Part shown: positions 51,621 through 60,427 of the stretch, piece after piece | How positions within the stretch are numbered: the first letter of the stretch is position 1 | How the letters are laid out: every line of letters begins with the position of its first letter | NCBI RefSeq assembly: GCF_000019725.1 | Contig: NC_010505.1 | Coordinates: 4,015,001 to 4,079,000, forward strand | Source: Methylobacterium radiotolerans JCM 2831 | GTDB taxonomy: Bacteria; Pseudomonadota; Alphaproteobacteria; Rhizobiales; Beijerinckiaceae | Length of the DNA stretch: 64,000 nt | Reading direction: 5' to 3' | Program-made: the position numbers and the translations under genes | The notes under the pieces: generated by a model | Seen by the model: only the letters and a program-made list of their open reading frames with translations | What the model was told of the DNA's origin: nothing | Database searches by the model: none

Positions 51621-52625
51621 GTGATCTTCATCCACCAGCCCGCCGTCGGCGCCGGAGCCACGCTGCTTGAGCGCCGCGTCATCGATCTCCAGGACACGAT
51701 CCCCGAGGACACGGTCTGGCTCGACCTGATCCGCCCGAGCCGCGAGGAGGAACTGAAGGTCGAGTCGTTCGCGGGCATCGAGGTGCCGACCCGCGAGGAG
51801 ATGAAGGACATCGAGCCCTCGGAGCTGCTCTACGTCGAGGACGGCGCCCGCTACATGACCGGCCGGGTGCTCTCGAAGGTCAGCGACGCCGAGGAGCCGG
51901 GGCTGGCCGGCATCACCTTCATCCTGCGCGGCAACCGGCTGGTGACCGTGCGCCACGAGGAGCCGCAGGCCTTCCGCATGTACACGCAGCGCGCCGGGCG
52001 CTCGATGGGCAACGGCGGCGCGTCGACGCCCTCGGGCGAGTCGATCCTGGCCGGGCTGATCGAGGCGGTGATCGACCGGGCCGCCGACGTGCTGCAGCTC
52101 CAGGGCGAGCGCATCGACCGCCTGTCGGGCAAGATCTTCGAAGTGCAGGAGGACCCCTCCGCGCGCAACACAGCGCTGCAGGACACGTTGCGCGCCCTCG
52201 GCCGGCACGGCGATCTCATCTCCAAGCAGCGGGAAAGTCTCGTCTCCATGGAGCGGATCCTGCTCTCGCTGTCGGCGACCTACCGGACCAACAAGGCCCC
52301 GCGCGACCTGCGCGAGGATGTGCGCTCGACCCTGCGGGATCTCCAGTCCCTGGAGGAGCACGCGACCTTCCTGTCGACGAAGATCCAGTTCCTGCTCGAC
52401 GCGACCCTCGGGCTCGTCAACCTCGAGCAGAACAACATCATCAAGCTGTTCTCGGTCATGGCCGTCGTCTTCATGCCGCCGACCCTGATCGCGTCGATCT
52501 ACGGCATGAATTTTAAGTCCATACCGGAACTAGATTTCGCATTCGGATACCCGATGGCGCTGATCATGATGGTCGTGGCCGCCGTATTCCCCTACTTCTT
52601 CTTCCGCTGGAAGAAGTGGCTCTGA
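51621..52625 (+). CDS. corA: CorA-family magnesium transporter
   Basis: A 334-residue CorA protein, homopentameric channel for Mg2+ and also Co2+/Ni2+. The cytoplasmic domain (residues 1-270) is followed by two membrane segments (about 273-293 and 305-325), with the signature YGMNF at the first, and a final KKW motif. The GTG at 51621 is used; the A+T-rich 3' section has slightly different codon use but is in frame. There is no Mg2+ riboswitch visible in the 239 bases upstream. Confidence 0.95.
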   Translation: MIFIHQPAVGAGATLLERRVIDLQDTIPEDTVWLDLIRPSREEELKVESFAGIEVPTREEMKDIEPSELLYVEDGARYMTGRVLSKVSDAEEPGLAGITFILRGNRLVTVRHEEPQAFRMYTQRAGRSMGNGGASTPSGESILAGLIEAVIDRAADVLQLQGERIDRLSGKIFEVQEDPSARNTALQDTLRALGRHGDLISKQRESLVSMERILLSLSATYRTNKAPRDLREDVRSTLRDLQSLEEHATFLSTKIQFLLDATLGLVNLEQNNIIKLFSVMAVVFMPPTLIASIYGMNFKSIPELDFAFGYPMALIMMVVAAVFPYFFFRWKKWL

Positions 52626-52722
52626 CAACAAATGCTGGTCTAGAGCCGATAGAATTTTAAGACCTCTGCGGGAGCATGGTGGGGCCTGAAGGCGCGGCGC
52701 GGCCGCGAGGACGGAATCTCCC

Positions 52723-54408
52723 ATGCGCTTCTCCCTCAAGACGGTCCTCGCCGGTGCCATCGGCCTGCTCGCCCTCGCCGCCGTCGGCCAGGGGATCGCC
52801 AGCGTCGTGAGCCTGTCGGAGATCGAGCGGAACGCCGCGGCCATCTCGGAGCAGGCCCTGCCGGCGCAGAACCAGGCGGAGGCCATCGGAACGGCCGTGC
52901 GGGACGCGCGCCTGCGGCTCTACCGACTCGCGGTGGCCTCGCCCGACGCGGCGGCCCTCGACAGGAACCAGGCGGCGCTGACCGACGCCCTCGGCGACTT
53001 GTCCGGGCTCCGGCAGGCCTATCAGGAGCGCCTGACGAGCCCGGAGGCCCGCGCGATCTACGAGCGCTTCACCAACGCGTGGAACGCCTACCAGAACGTC
53101 CAGCTGCAGGTGGTCGAGCTGATGATCGCGGGCGATCAGCCGGGCGCCCTCGCGCTCGTGCTGGACCCCGCGACGGGCGCGCAGAACGACGCCGCGGTGG
53201 CCAGCCTGACCGAGTCGATCGCGGCGGCCCGGGGCCAGACCGTGGCCAACGTCACCCAGACAGTGCAGGCGGCGACGCGGGCCAAGCTGATCGCCATGAT
53301 CGCCACCGTGGTCGGCCTCGCGGTCGCGGCGGCCGCGATGCTGTTCGCCCTGTTCGGGATCGCGCGGCCGATCCAGCGCATGACCGGGGCGATGGGCCGC
53401 CTCGCCGAGGGCGACGAGACCGTGCCGGTCCCGCATACGGGACGCCGCGACGAGATCGGCGCGATGGCCGCGGCCGTGCAGGTCTTCAAGGACAACCTGA
53501 TCCACACCCGCGCCCTGGAGCGCGAGACCGCCCTGGCGCGCGAGGGCGCCGAGGTGCAGCGCCGGCGCGCGGTCCACGCCATGGCCGAGTCCTTCGAGGC
53601 CGCGGTCGGCGGCGTGCTGGCCCGGGTGGCGGACGCCGCCCTCGGCCTGCGGGCCGATGCCGAGGCGATGAGCGGCACGGCGACGCACACGGCCGAGCGC
53701 TCGGCCACGGTGGCGGGGGCCGCGCAGGAGGCCGCCCAGCACGTCGGCACGGTCGCGGCGGCCGCGGAGGAACTCGGCGCCTCGGTGCAGGAGATCGGCC
53801 GCCAGGTCGACGGGTCGGCCGAACTCGCCCGGAGCGCGGTGGTCCAGGCCGGCGACACGGCCGGCCTCGTGCAGGAGCTGAGCAATGCCGCGGGCCGGAT
53901 CGGCGACGTCGTGCGCCTCATCACCGACATCGCCGGCCAGACGAACCTGCTGGCGCTCAACGCCACGATCGAGGCGGCCCGCGCCGGCGACGCGGGGCGC
54001 GGCTTCGCGGTGGTCGCCAGCGAGGTGAAGCAGCTCGCCGCCCAGACCGCTCGGGCCACCGAGGAGATCGCCGGTCAGGTCGGCCGGATCCAGGGGGCGA
54101 CCGGGCAGACCGTGGACGCGATCGACGGGATCGCGGCGCGCATCCGCGAGATCGACGGAGTGGCGACCTCGATCGCGGCCGCCGTCGAGCAGCAGGGCGC
54201 GGCCACCCGGGAGATCGCCCGGAACGTCGCCGAGGCGGCGTCCGGGACCGGCGCCGTCACCGGCACGATCGACGCGGTGGCGCGGGCGGCCGACGACACG
54301 GGCACGGCCGCCACGCGGATGCTGGCCTCGGCGTCGAGCCTCTCGGAGGAAGCCGCCGAGCTGCGCCGGGAGATCGACGCCTTCCTGCACACGGTGCGCG
54401 CCGCCTGA
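52723..54408 (+). CDS. Methyl-accepting chemotaxis protein
   Basis: A 561-residue receptor with two membrane segments (about residues 8-30 and 190-210) around a periplasmic four-helix-bundle-like sensor (about 32-188), a HAMP domain (about 211-262, [17 protein letters not shown]) and a coiled-coil signalling domain. The hairpin tip is present as [32 protein letters not shown], and no PAS, Cache or C-terminal CheR-binding pentapeptide was seen. The ligand is unknown. The stop is three bases from the convergent Gdx/SugE gene stop. Confidence 0.95.
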   Translation: MRFSLKTVLAGAIGLLALAAVGQGIASVVSLSEIERNAAAISEQALPAQNQAEAIGTAVRDARLRLYRLAVASPDAAALDRNQAALTDALGDLSGLRQAYQERLTSPEARAIYERFTNAWNAYQNVQLQVVELMIAGDQPGALALVLDPATGAQNDAAVASLTESIAAARGQTVANVTQTVQAATRAKLIAMIATVVGLAVAAAAMLFALFGIARPIQRMTGAMGRLAEGDETVPVPHTGRRDEIGAMAAAVQVFKDNLIHTRALERETALAREGAEVQRRRAVHAMAESFEAAVGGVLARVADAALGLRADAEAMSGTATHTAERSATVAGAAQEAAQHVGTVAAAAEELGASVQEIGRQVDGSAELARSAVVQAGDTAGLVQELSNAAGRIGDVVRLITDIAGQTNLLALNATIEAARAGDAGRGFAVVASEVKQLAAQTARATEEIAGQVGRIQGATGQTVDAIDGIAARIREIDGVATSIAAAVEQQGAATREIARNVAEAASGTGAVTGTIDAVARAADDTGTAATRMLASASSLSEEAAELRREIDAFLHTVRAA

Positions 54409-54411
54409 CGC

Positions 54412-54732
54412 TCAGCCGGGGCTCGACAGCTTCATCAGGACGAGCCCGGAGCCGATCAGGCCGGCGGCGAGGATGCGGCCGGCGCTCGCCTGCTCCCCGA
54501 GGACGGCAATGCCGACCAGGAAGGCGCCGACCGCGCCGATGCCGGTCCAGACCGTGTAGGCGGTTCCCAGCGGCAGCGTGCGCATGGCCAGCGCCAGGAA
54601 GCCGACGCTGCCGGCCATCGATACGGCCATGATGGCGGTCGGCCAGACGCGCGTGAAGCCGTCCGACTGCTTCATCGCGAAGGCCCAGACGACCTCCAGC
54701 AGGCCCGCGATGACGAGATAGATCCAGGCCAT
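54412..54732 (-). CDS. gdx: SMR-family guanidinium exporter Gdx (SugE)
   Basis: A 106-residue four-helix small multidrug resistance protein. The motif LEVVWAFAMKQSDGFTR places it in the Gdx/SugE subgroup, which exports guanidinium, rather than EmrE/QacE, whose motif differs at these positions. The ATG at 54732 has a ggagg ribosome-binding site six bases upstream. Just 20 bases upstream is a hairpin with an ACGG loop (54752-54765), a hallmark of one half of the guanidine-II riboswitch; see that entry. Confidence 0.9.
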   Translation of the reverse strand: MAWIYLVIAGLLEVVWAFAMKQSDGFTRVWPTAIMAVSMAGSVGFLALAMRTLPLGTAYTVWTGIGAVGAFLVGIAVLGEQASAGRILAAGLIGSGLVLMKLSSPG

Positions 54733-54751
54733 GGCGGCCCTCCGGAAAGGG

Positions 54752-54765
54752 CCGGGCCGTCCCGG
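54752..54765 (-). promoter_or_regulatory. Hairpin with ACGG loop, possible half of a guanidine-II riboswitch
   Basis: On the minus strand ccggg-acgg-cccgg is a perfect five-base stem with an ACGG (ACGR) loop, the hallmark of each hairpin of the mini-ykkC (guanidine-II) riboswitch, placed directly before the Shine-Dalgarno of a Gdx/SugE gene. The second hairpin normally found upstream is not convincing: a stem at 54773-54787 has a TCGCG loop. Confidence 0.45.
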
Positions 54766-54873
54766 ACTTGTGCCCCGCGCGACGGGGGGAGGACGTGGCC
54801 TCGCGGCGGGTCAGCTAGCGATGATCGGCCAAGCCCGCAAGCGCGGCGGCATCACACCCCACGAACCGTCCCC

Positions 54874-54977
54874 ATCCTGAGGTGCCGCGTCAGCGGCCTC
54901 GACGGAGGGCTCCAGGGATCGGGGCGGCCGCTGGAGCCCTCCTTCGAGGCCTCCGCTGCGCTCCGGCCCCACAGGAT
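54874..54977. repeat. Inverted-repeat element, type B, copy 2
   Basis: A 104-base element with inverted arms of about 42 bases. Inner arms ggagggctccagggatc and ctggagccctccttcga match the element at 8120-8224; the outer parts (atcctgaggtgccgcgtcag and its partner) differ. It lies in the gap between the radical SAM gene end (55014) and the Gdx gene, with no coding potential. Confidence 0.85.
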
Positions 54978-55013
54978 GAGGGCGCCGGCGGGATGCCCTG
55001 AGCGGGCGACCCG

Positions 55014-56699
55014 TCAGGCCACGGCCGCGAGGTGCTTGACCTCGGCCTTGGCCACCACCTTGCCGACCGGCGGCGCCTTGCAGGTCTCGGCCTCGGGCGC
55101 CAGGACGGGCGGCTGCACCCAGCGGCCGGCGTCGAGGTCGGCGATCCGGCCGTTGATCTCGCGGATGACGTAGCGCGAGAACGGGTAGACGTGCAGGTAG
55201 ATCACCATGTTGGTGACCACGGCCTCCAGGGCGGCCGGGTTGCGGCGGGCGGTCTCCAGGAACACGCTCCAGAAGTGCTTGGCGAGTTCCGGACGCCGCA
55301 CGGTCATCCGCCAGCACACGCGCAGCAGCGAGTAGAGATCGTGGGCGACGTGGCGCCAGTTGAGCTTCTGCGCGGCGAATCTCGGCCGCTTCACCCGCCG
55401 CGCCACCACCCGCACCCGGTCGAAGAAGTTCGGCGGGTCGTAAATTTCCTGGAGGACGTCGCGGTAGTCGGCGAGCACGTCGCGCTGCGGGCGCAGGGTC
55501 ACGAAGTTGATGCCCTGCGTGCACTGGTCGCCCTGGTCGGCCGTGGTCGCCGCGTAGTTCTCGTAGAGGCGGCCCTCCTTGCGCAGGCGGCGCGAGAGCT
55601 GCGTGTTCGGCAGCGCGAACAGCAGGCCGACCATGGCGATCGGGATGCCAGTCTGGCCGATGCACAGCGACATCGCCTTGCTGATGCTGTCCTTCTCGGT
55701 GTCGAAGCCGACGATGAAGCCGGCCGTGACGAACATGCCGTGCTCGTAGAGCTTGTGCACGCTGTCGGCGATCGAGCGCTTGGTGTTCTGCTTCTTCTGC
55801 GTCTGGATCAGCGTCGCCTCGTCGGGCGTCTCGATCCCGGTGAACAGGGCGAAGAAGTTCGCGTCCCGCATCATCCCGAGCAGTTCGTCGTCGTCCGCGA
55901 GGTTCAGCGAGGCCTCGGTGGAGAACTTGAACGGGTAGCCGTGCGCCTCCTGCCACTGGATCAGGTGCGGCAGGAACAGCTTGATCGCCTTCTTGTTGCC
56001 GATCAGGTTGTCGTCGACGAAGTCGACATGGCCGCGGTAGCCGAGGCCGTAGAGCCGGTCGAGCTCGGCCAGCATCTGCGGCGTCGTCTTGGTCCGCGGG
56101 GCGCGGCCGTAGAGCTCGATGATGTCGCAGAACTCGCAGGTGAACGGGCAGCCGCGCGAGAACTGGACGCCGATATAGAGGTAGTGGCTGAAGGTCAGCA
56201 GGTCGAAGCGCGGGATCGGGCTCTTGGTGACGTCGGCCTTGAACTTCTCGGCCGTGAGCCGGCCGCGGCGCTCGCCCGCCTCCCAGGCGGCCACGAACTT
56301 GTCGAGGATGCCCTCGGCCTCGCCCAGCACCAGGAAGTCGGCCTTGTCGTAGACCTCCGGCGTCGAGGTCGGCGCCGGGCCGCCTACGCAGACCGGGGTG
56401 CCGAGGGCGACGCACCGGTCGATGACCACGAGGCAGTCCGGCTCCTGGGGCAGCATGCCGCCAGTCATCACGAGGTCGGCCGCCTGGATCTGCGCGTCCG
56501 TCAGCTCTTCGCAGTTGCGGTTGACCAGCGTCACCTGCCAGGCCGGCGGCAGCATCGCGGCCAGCGTGATCAGGCCGAGCGGCGGCGCGGGCGCGCGGGC
56601 GCCCTGCAGCTCCATGGCCTCTTTGAAGTTCCACATGGAGTTCTCGTAGAACTTCGGGAACACCATCAGCACGCGCGGGGCCGTGTTCGCTTCCGACAT
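55014..56699 (-). CDS. B12-binding-domain radical SAM protein (DUF4070 type)
   Basis: A 561-residue enzyme with an N-terminal cobalamin-binding-like Rossmann domain (residues 8-150, PRVLMVFPKFYENSMWNF, LVMTGGMLPQEPD), a radical SAM core with the cluster motif RGCPFTCEFCDIIELYGRAP (about 198), and a C-terminal DUF4070 domain (about 380-520). It resembles hopanoid C-2 methylase HpnP in architecture, but the N-terminal FGTF-containing segment I expect in HpnP is not present, so a different methylation or rearrangement substrate is likely. The ATG at 56699 is preceded by gaggga. No hopanoid genes are near. Confidence 0.88.
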   Translation of the reverse strand: MSEANTAPRVLMVFPKFYENSMWNFKEAMELQGARAPAPPLGLITLAAMLPPAWQVTLVNRNCEELTDAQIQAADLVMTGGMLPQEPDCLVVIDRCVALGTPVCVGGPAPTSTPEVYDKADFLVLGEAEGILDKFVAAWEAGERRGRLTAEKFKADVTKSPIPRFDLLTFSHYLYIGVQFSRGCPFTCEFCDIIELYGRAPRTKTTPQMLAELDRLYGLGYRGHVDFVDDNLIGNKKAIKLFLPHLIQWQEAHGYPFKFSTEASLNLADDDELLGMMRDANFFALFTGIETPDEATLIQTQKKQNTKRSIADSVHKLYEHGMFVTAGFIVGFDTEKDSISKAMSLCIGQTGIPIAMVGLLFALPNTQLSRRLRKEGRLYENYAATTADQGDQCTQGINFVTLRPQRDVLADYRDVLQEIYDPPNFFDRVRVVARRVKRPRFAAQKLNWRHVAHDLYSLLRVCWRMTVRRPELAKHFWSVFLETARRNPAALEAVVTNMVIYLHVYPFSRYVIREINGRIADLDAGRWVQPPVLAPEAETCKAPPVGKVVAKAEVKHLAAVA

Positions 56700-56942
56700 G
56701 CCAGTTTCCCTCGTTCACACGCGCGGTCCCGGCCCGACCGGAGATCGGAACGGGCACAGGATCGACCCCTGACCTGCGGGCGAATTAAGGCCGTTTTTCG
56801 CTCCCGCAGCAATCGGAGCCGCCGATCCCGACAGGACGCGCGTCCGGACCCGGTGAATCAACCCCGCCGACGGGTCATGGGGCGGATCCGGCCCGTTTGC
56901 CGCGGGGCTGCGCCATTCGTGCGACAGGTCTAGCCGGAACCG

Positions 56943-57785
56943 TCACGGCCCGACGCGGAACCGCTCCGGCCGCGTCCCGTCGGCGTCGGTGAACCCGTAG
57001 ACCCGCGCGAGGTCGCCGGCATGCAGCACGGCGCCCGCCCGCGCGGCGATGCCGGGGTCGGCGGCGAGCGCCGCCAGCGCCCGGCCGGCATAGAGCGGGC
57101 TCTCGGTGGCGTGCTGCGCGTGGCCGAGGTCGCGCGCCCGCTCGGTGGCGACGAAGCCCGGCGAGAGGCCGAGGGCGGTGACGCCGTGGGGCGCGAGCTC
57201 CCGCGCGAAGGCCAGGGTCAGCCGGTTGGTCGCGGCCTTGGCGGAATCGTAGAACACGTCGCCGAGGTAATCTTCGGTCCCGAAGGAGACGAGCGCCAGC
57301 AGCCCGGCCCGCGCCGCCACCATGGCGGGGGCGACCGCGCGGGCGAGCAGCAGGGCCGGCAGGGGCCCGGCCTCGAGGAGGCCGAGATACGGCTCTGCCG
57401 AGCGGCGCCAGAACGGCGTGCCCCAGCCGGCGCCGTCCGGGTAGCGCTCGCCGTCGTAGCCCTCGTTGCCGCTCCACACGCTGCAGGCCGCGACGTCGAT
57501 CCGCCCGAACCGGCGGAGCGCCCAGTGCATCAGCGCGTCAGTGGCGCGCTCGGAGCGGTGGTCGCACAGGTAATGGTGCCCGCGCCCGCCGGCCGCGTCG
57601 ACCGCGCGGGCCGTGTCCTCGATCGCCTCCGCGCGCATCTCGGTGCGCGGGCCGGTCTCGCTGGAGCGGGCCGTGACGATCACCGTGGCCCCCGCCTCGC
57701 CCAGCGCCCGGGCGAGTCCCCGGCCGACACCCCGCGACGCGCCCGCGACGAGGCAGATCTTCTCGGAGAGGTCGGGCGGGCTCAC
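56943..57785 (-). CDS. Short-chain dehydrogenase/reductase in a fatty-acid-type operon
   Basis: A 280-residue SDR with the nucleotide motif AGASRGVGRGLARAL (residues 14-28) and the catalytic tyrosine/lysine in FYDSAKAATNRL (YxxxK, about residue 180), preceded by LVSFGTEDYLG with the catalytic serine. The GTG start at 57785 overlaps the stop of the enoyl-CoA hydratase gene, making it the third gene of an acyl-CoA dehydrogenase/enoyl-CoA hydratase/SDR operon. It would oxidise a hydroxyacyl intermediate or reduce a ketone; the substrate is not fixed. The insert CSVWSGNEGYDGERYPDG between the cofactor and active site is longer than usual. Confidence 0.88.
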   Translation of the reverse strand: MSPPDLSEKICLVAGASRGVGRGLARALGEAGATVIVTARSSETGPRTEMRAEAIEDTARAVDAAGGRGHHYLCDHRSERATDALMHWALRRFGRIDVAACSVWSGNEGYDGERYPDGAGWGTPFWRRSAEPYLGLLEAGPLPALLLARAVAPAMVAARAGLLALVSFGTEDYLGDVFYDSAKAATNRLTLAFARELAPHGVTALGLSPGFVATERARDLGHAQHATESPLYAGRALAALAADPGIAARAGAVLHAGDLARVYGFTDADGTRPERFRVGP

Positions 57786-58564
57786 GCCGAGGCGGCGGGC
57801 TTCGACCGCGACAGGAAGGCGGCGAGCCGCTCCTGGGATTCGGGCGAGCGCAGCTGGGCGTCGAAGGCCTTGGCCTCGGCCTCCAGGGCCGCCTCGACCT
57901 GCGCCTGGTCGCCCCGGATCAGCGCCCGGGACGCCGTCAGCGCCCCGCGCGGCAGGGCGGCGAGGCGCGCCGCCTGCGCGATCGCCTGCTCGACCAGCAT
58001 GTCGGCCGGCAGCACCGCGTTGACGAGACCCAGCGCCTGCGCCTCGTCGGCCTCGAGCGGCCGCGACAGGAGCAGCAGCTCGGTGGCCCTGAGCCGGCCG
58101 ACCCGCAGGGGCAGCAGGTAGCTCGACGCCGCCTCCGGCACGAGGCCGAGCTCGACGAAGGGCATGCGCAGGCGCGCCGCCGGGCTCGCGTAGACGAGGT
58201 CGCAGTGCAGGCAGAGGGTCGCGCCGATGCCGACCGCGATCCCGTCGACCGCCGCCACCATCGGGGTGCGGGTGCGGGCGAGCTGGCGGATGAAGGCCAG
58301 CGCCGGCGAGGTGCTGAAGCCGTCCTCGGCCCTGTCCCCGGACGCCTGGCGCATGAAGTCGGCGAGGTCGTTGCCGGCGCTGAACATGCCGGGCTGCCCG
58401 GCGAAGACCACGGCGCCGACCGCGTCCGACGCGTCGGCCTCCGCCAGGCCCGCGCGCATCGCGTCGTACATGGCGCCCGTGAGGGCGTTCTTCTTCTCCG
58501 GACGGTTCAGGGTGATCAGGCGGACGCCGCCCGCGAGGTCGTCGATCGTGACGGGTTCGGCCAT
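57782..58564 (-). CDS. Enoyl-CoA hydratase/isomerase family protein
   Basis: A 260-residue crotonase-fold protein. Oxyanion-hole motifs MFSAGNDLADFM and GIAVGIGATLCLHCDLVYAS are complete; the acidic catalytic position appears as FVELGLVPEAASSYLLP, which fits both hydratase and isomerase members, so the reaction is uncertain. The ATG at 58564 has aggagcgg upstream and lies ten bases after the acyl-CoA dehydrogenase stop. It is not a duplicate of the valine-cluster hydratase (6406-7185). Confidence 0.88.
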   Translation of the reverse strand: MAEPVTIDDLAGGVRLITLNRPEKKNALTGAMYDAMRAGLAEADASDAVGAVVFAGQPGMFSAGNDLADFMRQASGDRAEDGFSTSPALAFIRQLARTRTPMVAAVDGIAVGIGATLCLHCDLVYASPAARLRMPFVELGLVPEAASSYLLPLRVGRLRATELLLLSRPLEADEAQALGLVNAVLPADMLVEQAIAQAARLAALPRGALTASRALIRGDQAQVEAALEAEAKAFDAQLRSPESQERLAAFLSRSKPAASA

Positions 58565-58574
58565 GGTCCGCTCC

Positions 58575-60314
58575 TCAAACCGCCAGCGCCAGGGCGGCGT
58601 CGTCCGTGAAGGCGCCGCCCTCGACCACCGCCTGCTCCAGGCCGGAAGCGGCCACCAGGAGGTTCTCGGCGTAGAACCGGGCGAGCGCGATGCGGGCCGC
58701 GTGCGCCGGGTCCGTCTCGCCCGCCTTCCGGGCGGCGCTCGCGGCGAGCGCGCTGCGCGCGAGGCAGGCGGCGCCCAGCGTCAGGCCGAACAGGCGCAGG
58801 TACGGCGTCGCGCCGGCGAGCGCCGCCTCGGGGCGGTTCGAGCTCAGCGCGGCGAGCTGGTGGCTCGTCGCCCGGTCGAGGCTGCCGATCCCGTCGCGCA
58901 GCCGCGCCGCCATGTGGCCGAAGGCGGGGTCGCCGGCCTTGAGCAGCCCCTCCGCGGCCCGGCGCATCCAGGCGATCTGCGACCGCGCGGTGCCCCCACC
59001 GTTCAGCGGCAGCTTGCGGGCGGCGAGGTCGATGGCCTGGATGCCGTTGGTCCCCTCGTAGATGCCGAGGATCCGGGCGTCGCGCATGAGCTGCGCCGCC
59101 CCGGTCTCCTCCACGAAGCCCATGCCGCCGTGGACCTGCACGCCGAGCGAGGTCACCTCGTTGGCGAGGTCGGTGGCGAAGGCCTTCGCCACCGGGGTCA
59201 GCAGCGAGGCGCGGTCCAGGGCGGCCTGCCCCTCCGGCCCCTTCGCGGCGTCGAGGGCCGCGGCGGTGAGGTAGCAGATGGCGCGGGCGGCCGCCGTCGA
59301 GGCCTTCATGGTAAGCAGCATGCGCTGCACGTCCGGATGGGCGGCGATCGGGCTCGTCGCCTCGGCGGCGCCGACGGCCTTGCCCTGGCGGCGCTCCTGC
59401 GCGTAGGCGAGCGCGCGCTGGGTCGCGGCCTCGGCGACGCCGACGCCCTGCAGGCCGACATTGAGCCGGGCCGCGTTCATCATCGTGAACATGCAGGCCA
59501 GCCCCTTGTTCTCCTGGCCGATCAGCCAGCCGGTCGCGCCGACCTGGTCGCCGAACGCCATGGAGCAGGTCGGCGAGGCGTGGATGCCGAGCTTGTGCTC
59601 GATGCCGGAGCAGCGCAGGTCGTTGCGGGTGCCGTCCGGTAGCACCTTCGGCACCAGGAACAGGGAGATGCCCCGCGTGCCGGCGGGCGCGTCGGGCAGG
59701 CGCGCCAGGACGAGGTGGACGATGTTGTCGGCGAGATCGTGCTCGCCGTAGGTGATGTAGATCTTGTTGCCGGTGATCCGGTAGGTGCCGTCGCCCGCCG
59801 GCACGGCCCGGGTGCGCAGCAGGGCGAGGTCGGAGCCCGCCTGCGGCTCGGTCAGGTTCATGGTGGCGGGCCACGCGCCCGAGACCAGCTTCTCGAGGTA
59901 GCGCGCCTTCAGGTCGTCGGAGCCGTGGGCGGCGAGCGCCTCGATGCCGCCCTGGGTCAGGAGCGGGCAGAGGCCGAAGGCGAGGTTGGCACCGTTCCAC
60001 ATCTCGGTGCAGGCGGCCTCGATCAGCTTCGGCAGGCCCTGGCCGCCGTGATCGGCCTCGGCCGAGAGCCCGTTCCAGCCGCCCTCCGTGAAGGTGCGGT
60101 ACGCCTCGCGCCAGCCCGGCGGCGTGGTGACCTGCCCGTCCGCGAAGGGGGTGCCGTGCCGGTCGCCGACCCGGTTGAGCGGCGCGATCACGCCGGCGGC
60201 GATCCGGCCGGCCTCGGTCAGGATCGCCTCGGCGTCGTCGGGATCGACCGCGTCGAGCCCGGCCACGTGCCGCAGCGTGAAGAGCATCTCGGGGACCGGG
60301 GCGCGGTAACTCAT
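58575..60314 (-). CDS. Acyl-CoA dehydrogenase with extended C-terminal domain
   Basis: A 579-residue flavoprotein longer than ordinary acyl-CoA dehydrogenases, with the standard N/M domains (MNLTEPQAGSDLALLRTRAVP, about residue 153), the signature QVHGGMGFVEETGAAQLMRDARILGIYEGTNGIQA (about 395-430) and an additional helical C-terminal domain (about 455-579), as in the DmdC/FadE-like group. The ATG at 60314 has gggagg upstream. It leads a three-gene operon with an enoyl-CoA hydratase and an SDR, suggesting a short beta-oxidation-like route for an unknown acid. Confidence 0.92.
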   Translation of the reverse strand: MSYRAPVPEMLFTLRHVAGLDAVDPDDAEAILTEAGRIAAGVIAPLNRVGDRHGTPFADGQVTTPPGWREAYRTFTEGGWNGLSAEADHGGQGLPKLIEAACTEMWNGANLAFGLCPLLTQGGIEALAAHGSDDLKARYLEKLVSGAWPATMNLTEPQAGSDLALLRTRAVPAGDGTYRITGNKIYITYGEHDLADNIVHLVLARLPDAPAGTRGISLFLVPKVLPDGTRNDLRCSGIEHKLGIHASPTCSMAFGDQVGATGWLIGQENKGLACMFTMMNAARLNVGLQGVGVAEAATQRALAYAQERRQGKAVGAAEATSPIAAHPDVQRMLLTMKASTAAARAICYLTAAALDAAKGPEGQAALDRASLLTPVAKAFATDLANEVTSLGVQVHGGMGFVEETGAAQLMRDARILGIYEGTNGIQAIDLAARKLPLNGGGTARSQIAWMRRAAEGLLKAGDPAFGHMAARLRDGIGSLDRATSHQLAALSSNRPEAALAGATPYLRLFGLTLGAACLARSALAASAARKAGETDPAHAARIALARFYAENLLVAASGLEQAVVEGGAFTDDAALALAV

Positions 60315-60427
60315 ACGATCCTCCCGTGTGGCGGCCCGCCCGCTCGTTCGGTCCGGGGCGGGTTTGACCGCGCCCGCGCACCGGCGCTAGGGCGGGGCGA
60401 GGATAGGCGCGCGGGGCTCGCGCGGCC

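Noticed and set aside
54773..54787. Second hairpin of a complete guanidine-II riboswitch
   Set aside because: The stem has a TCGCG loop instead of ACGR, so a complete two-hairpin riboswitch is not supported.
55014..56699. Assignment of the radical SAM gene as hopanoid C-2 methylase hpnP
   Set aside because: The N-terminal segment does not match the one I recall for HpnP, and no hopanoid genes are adjacent; kept as DUF4070 type.
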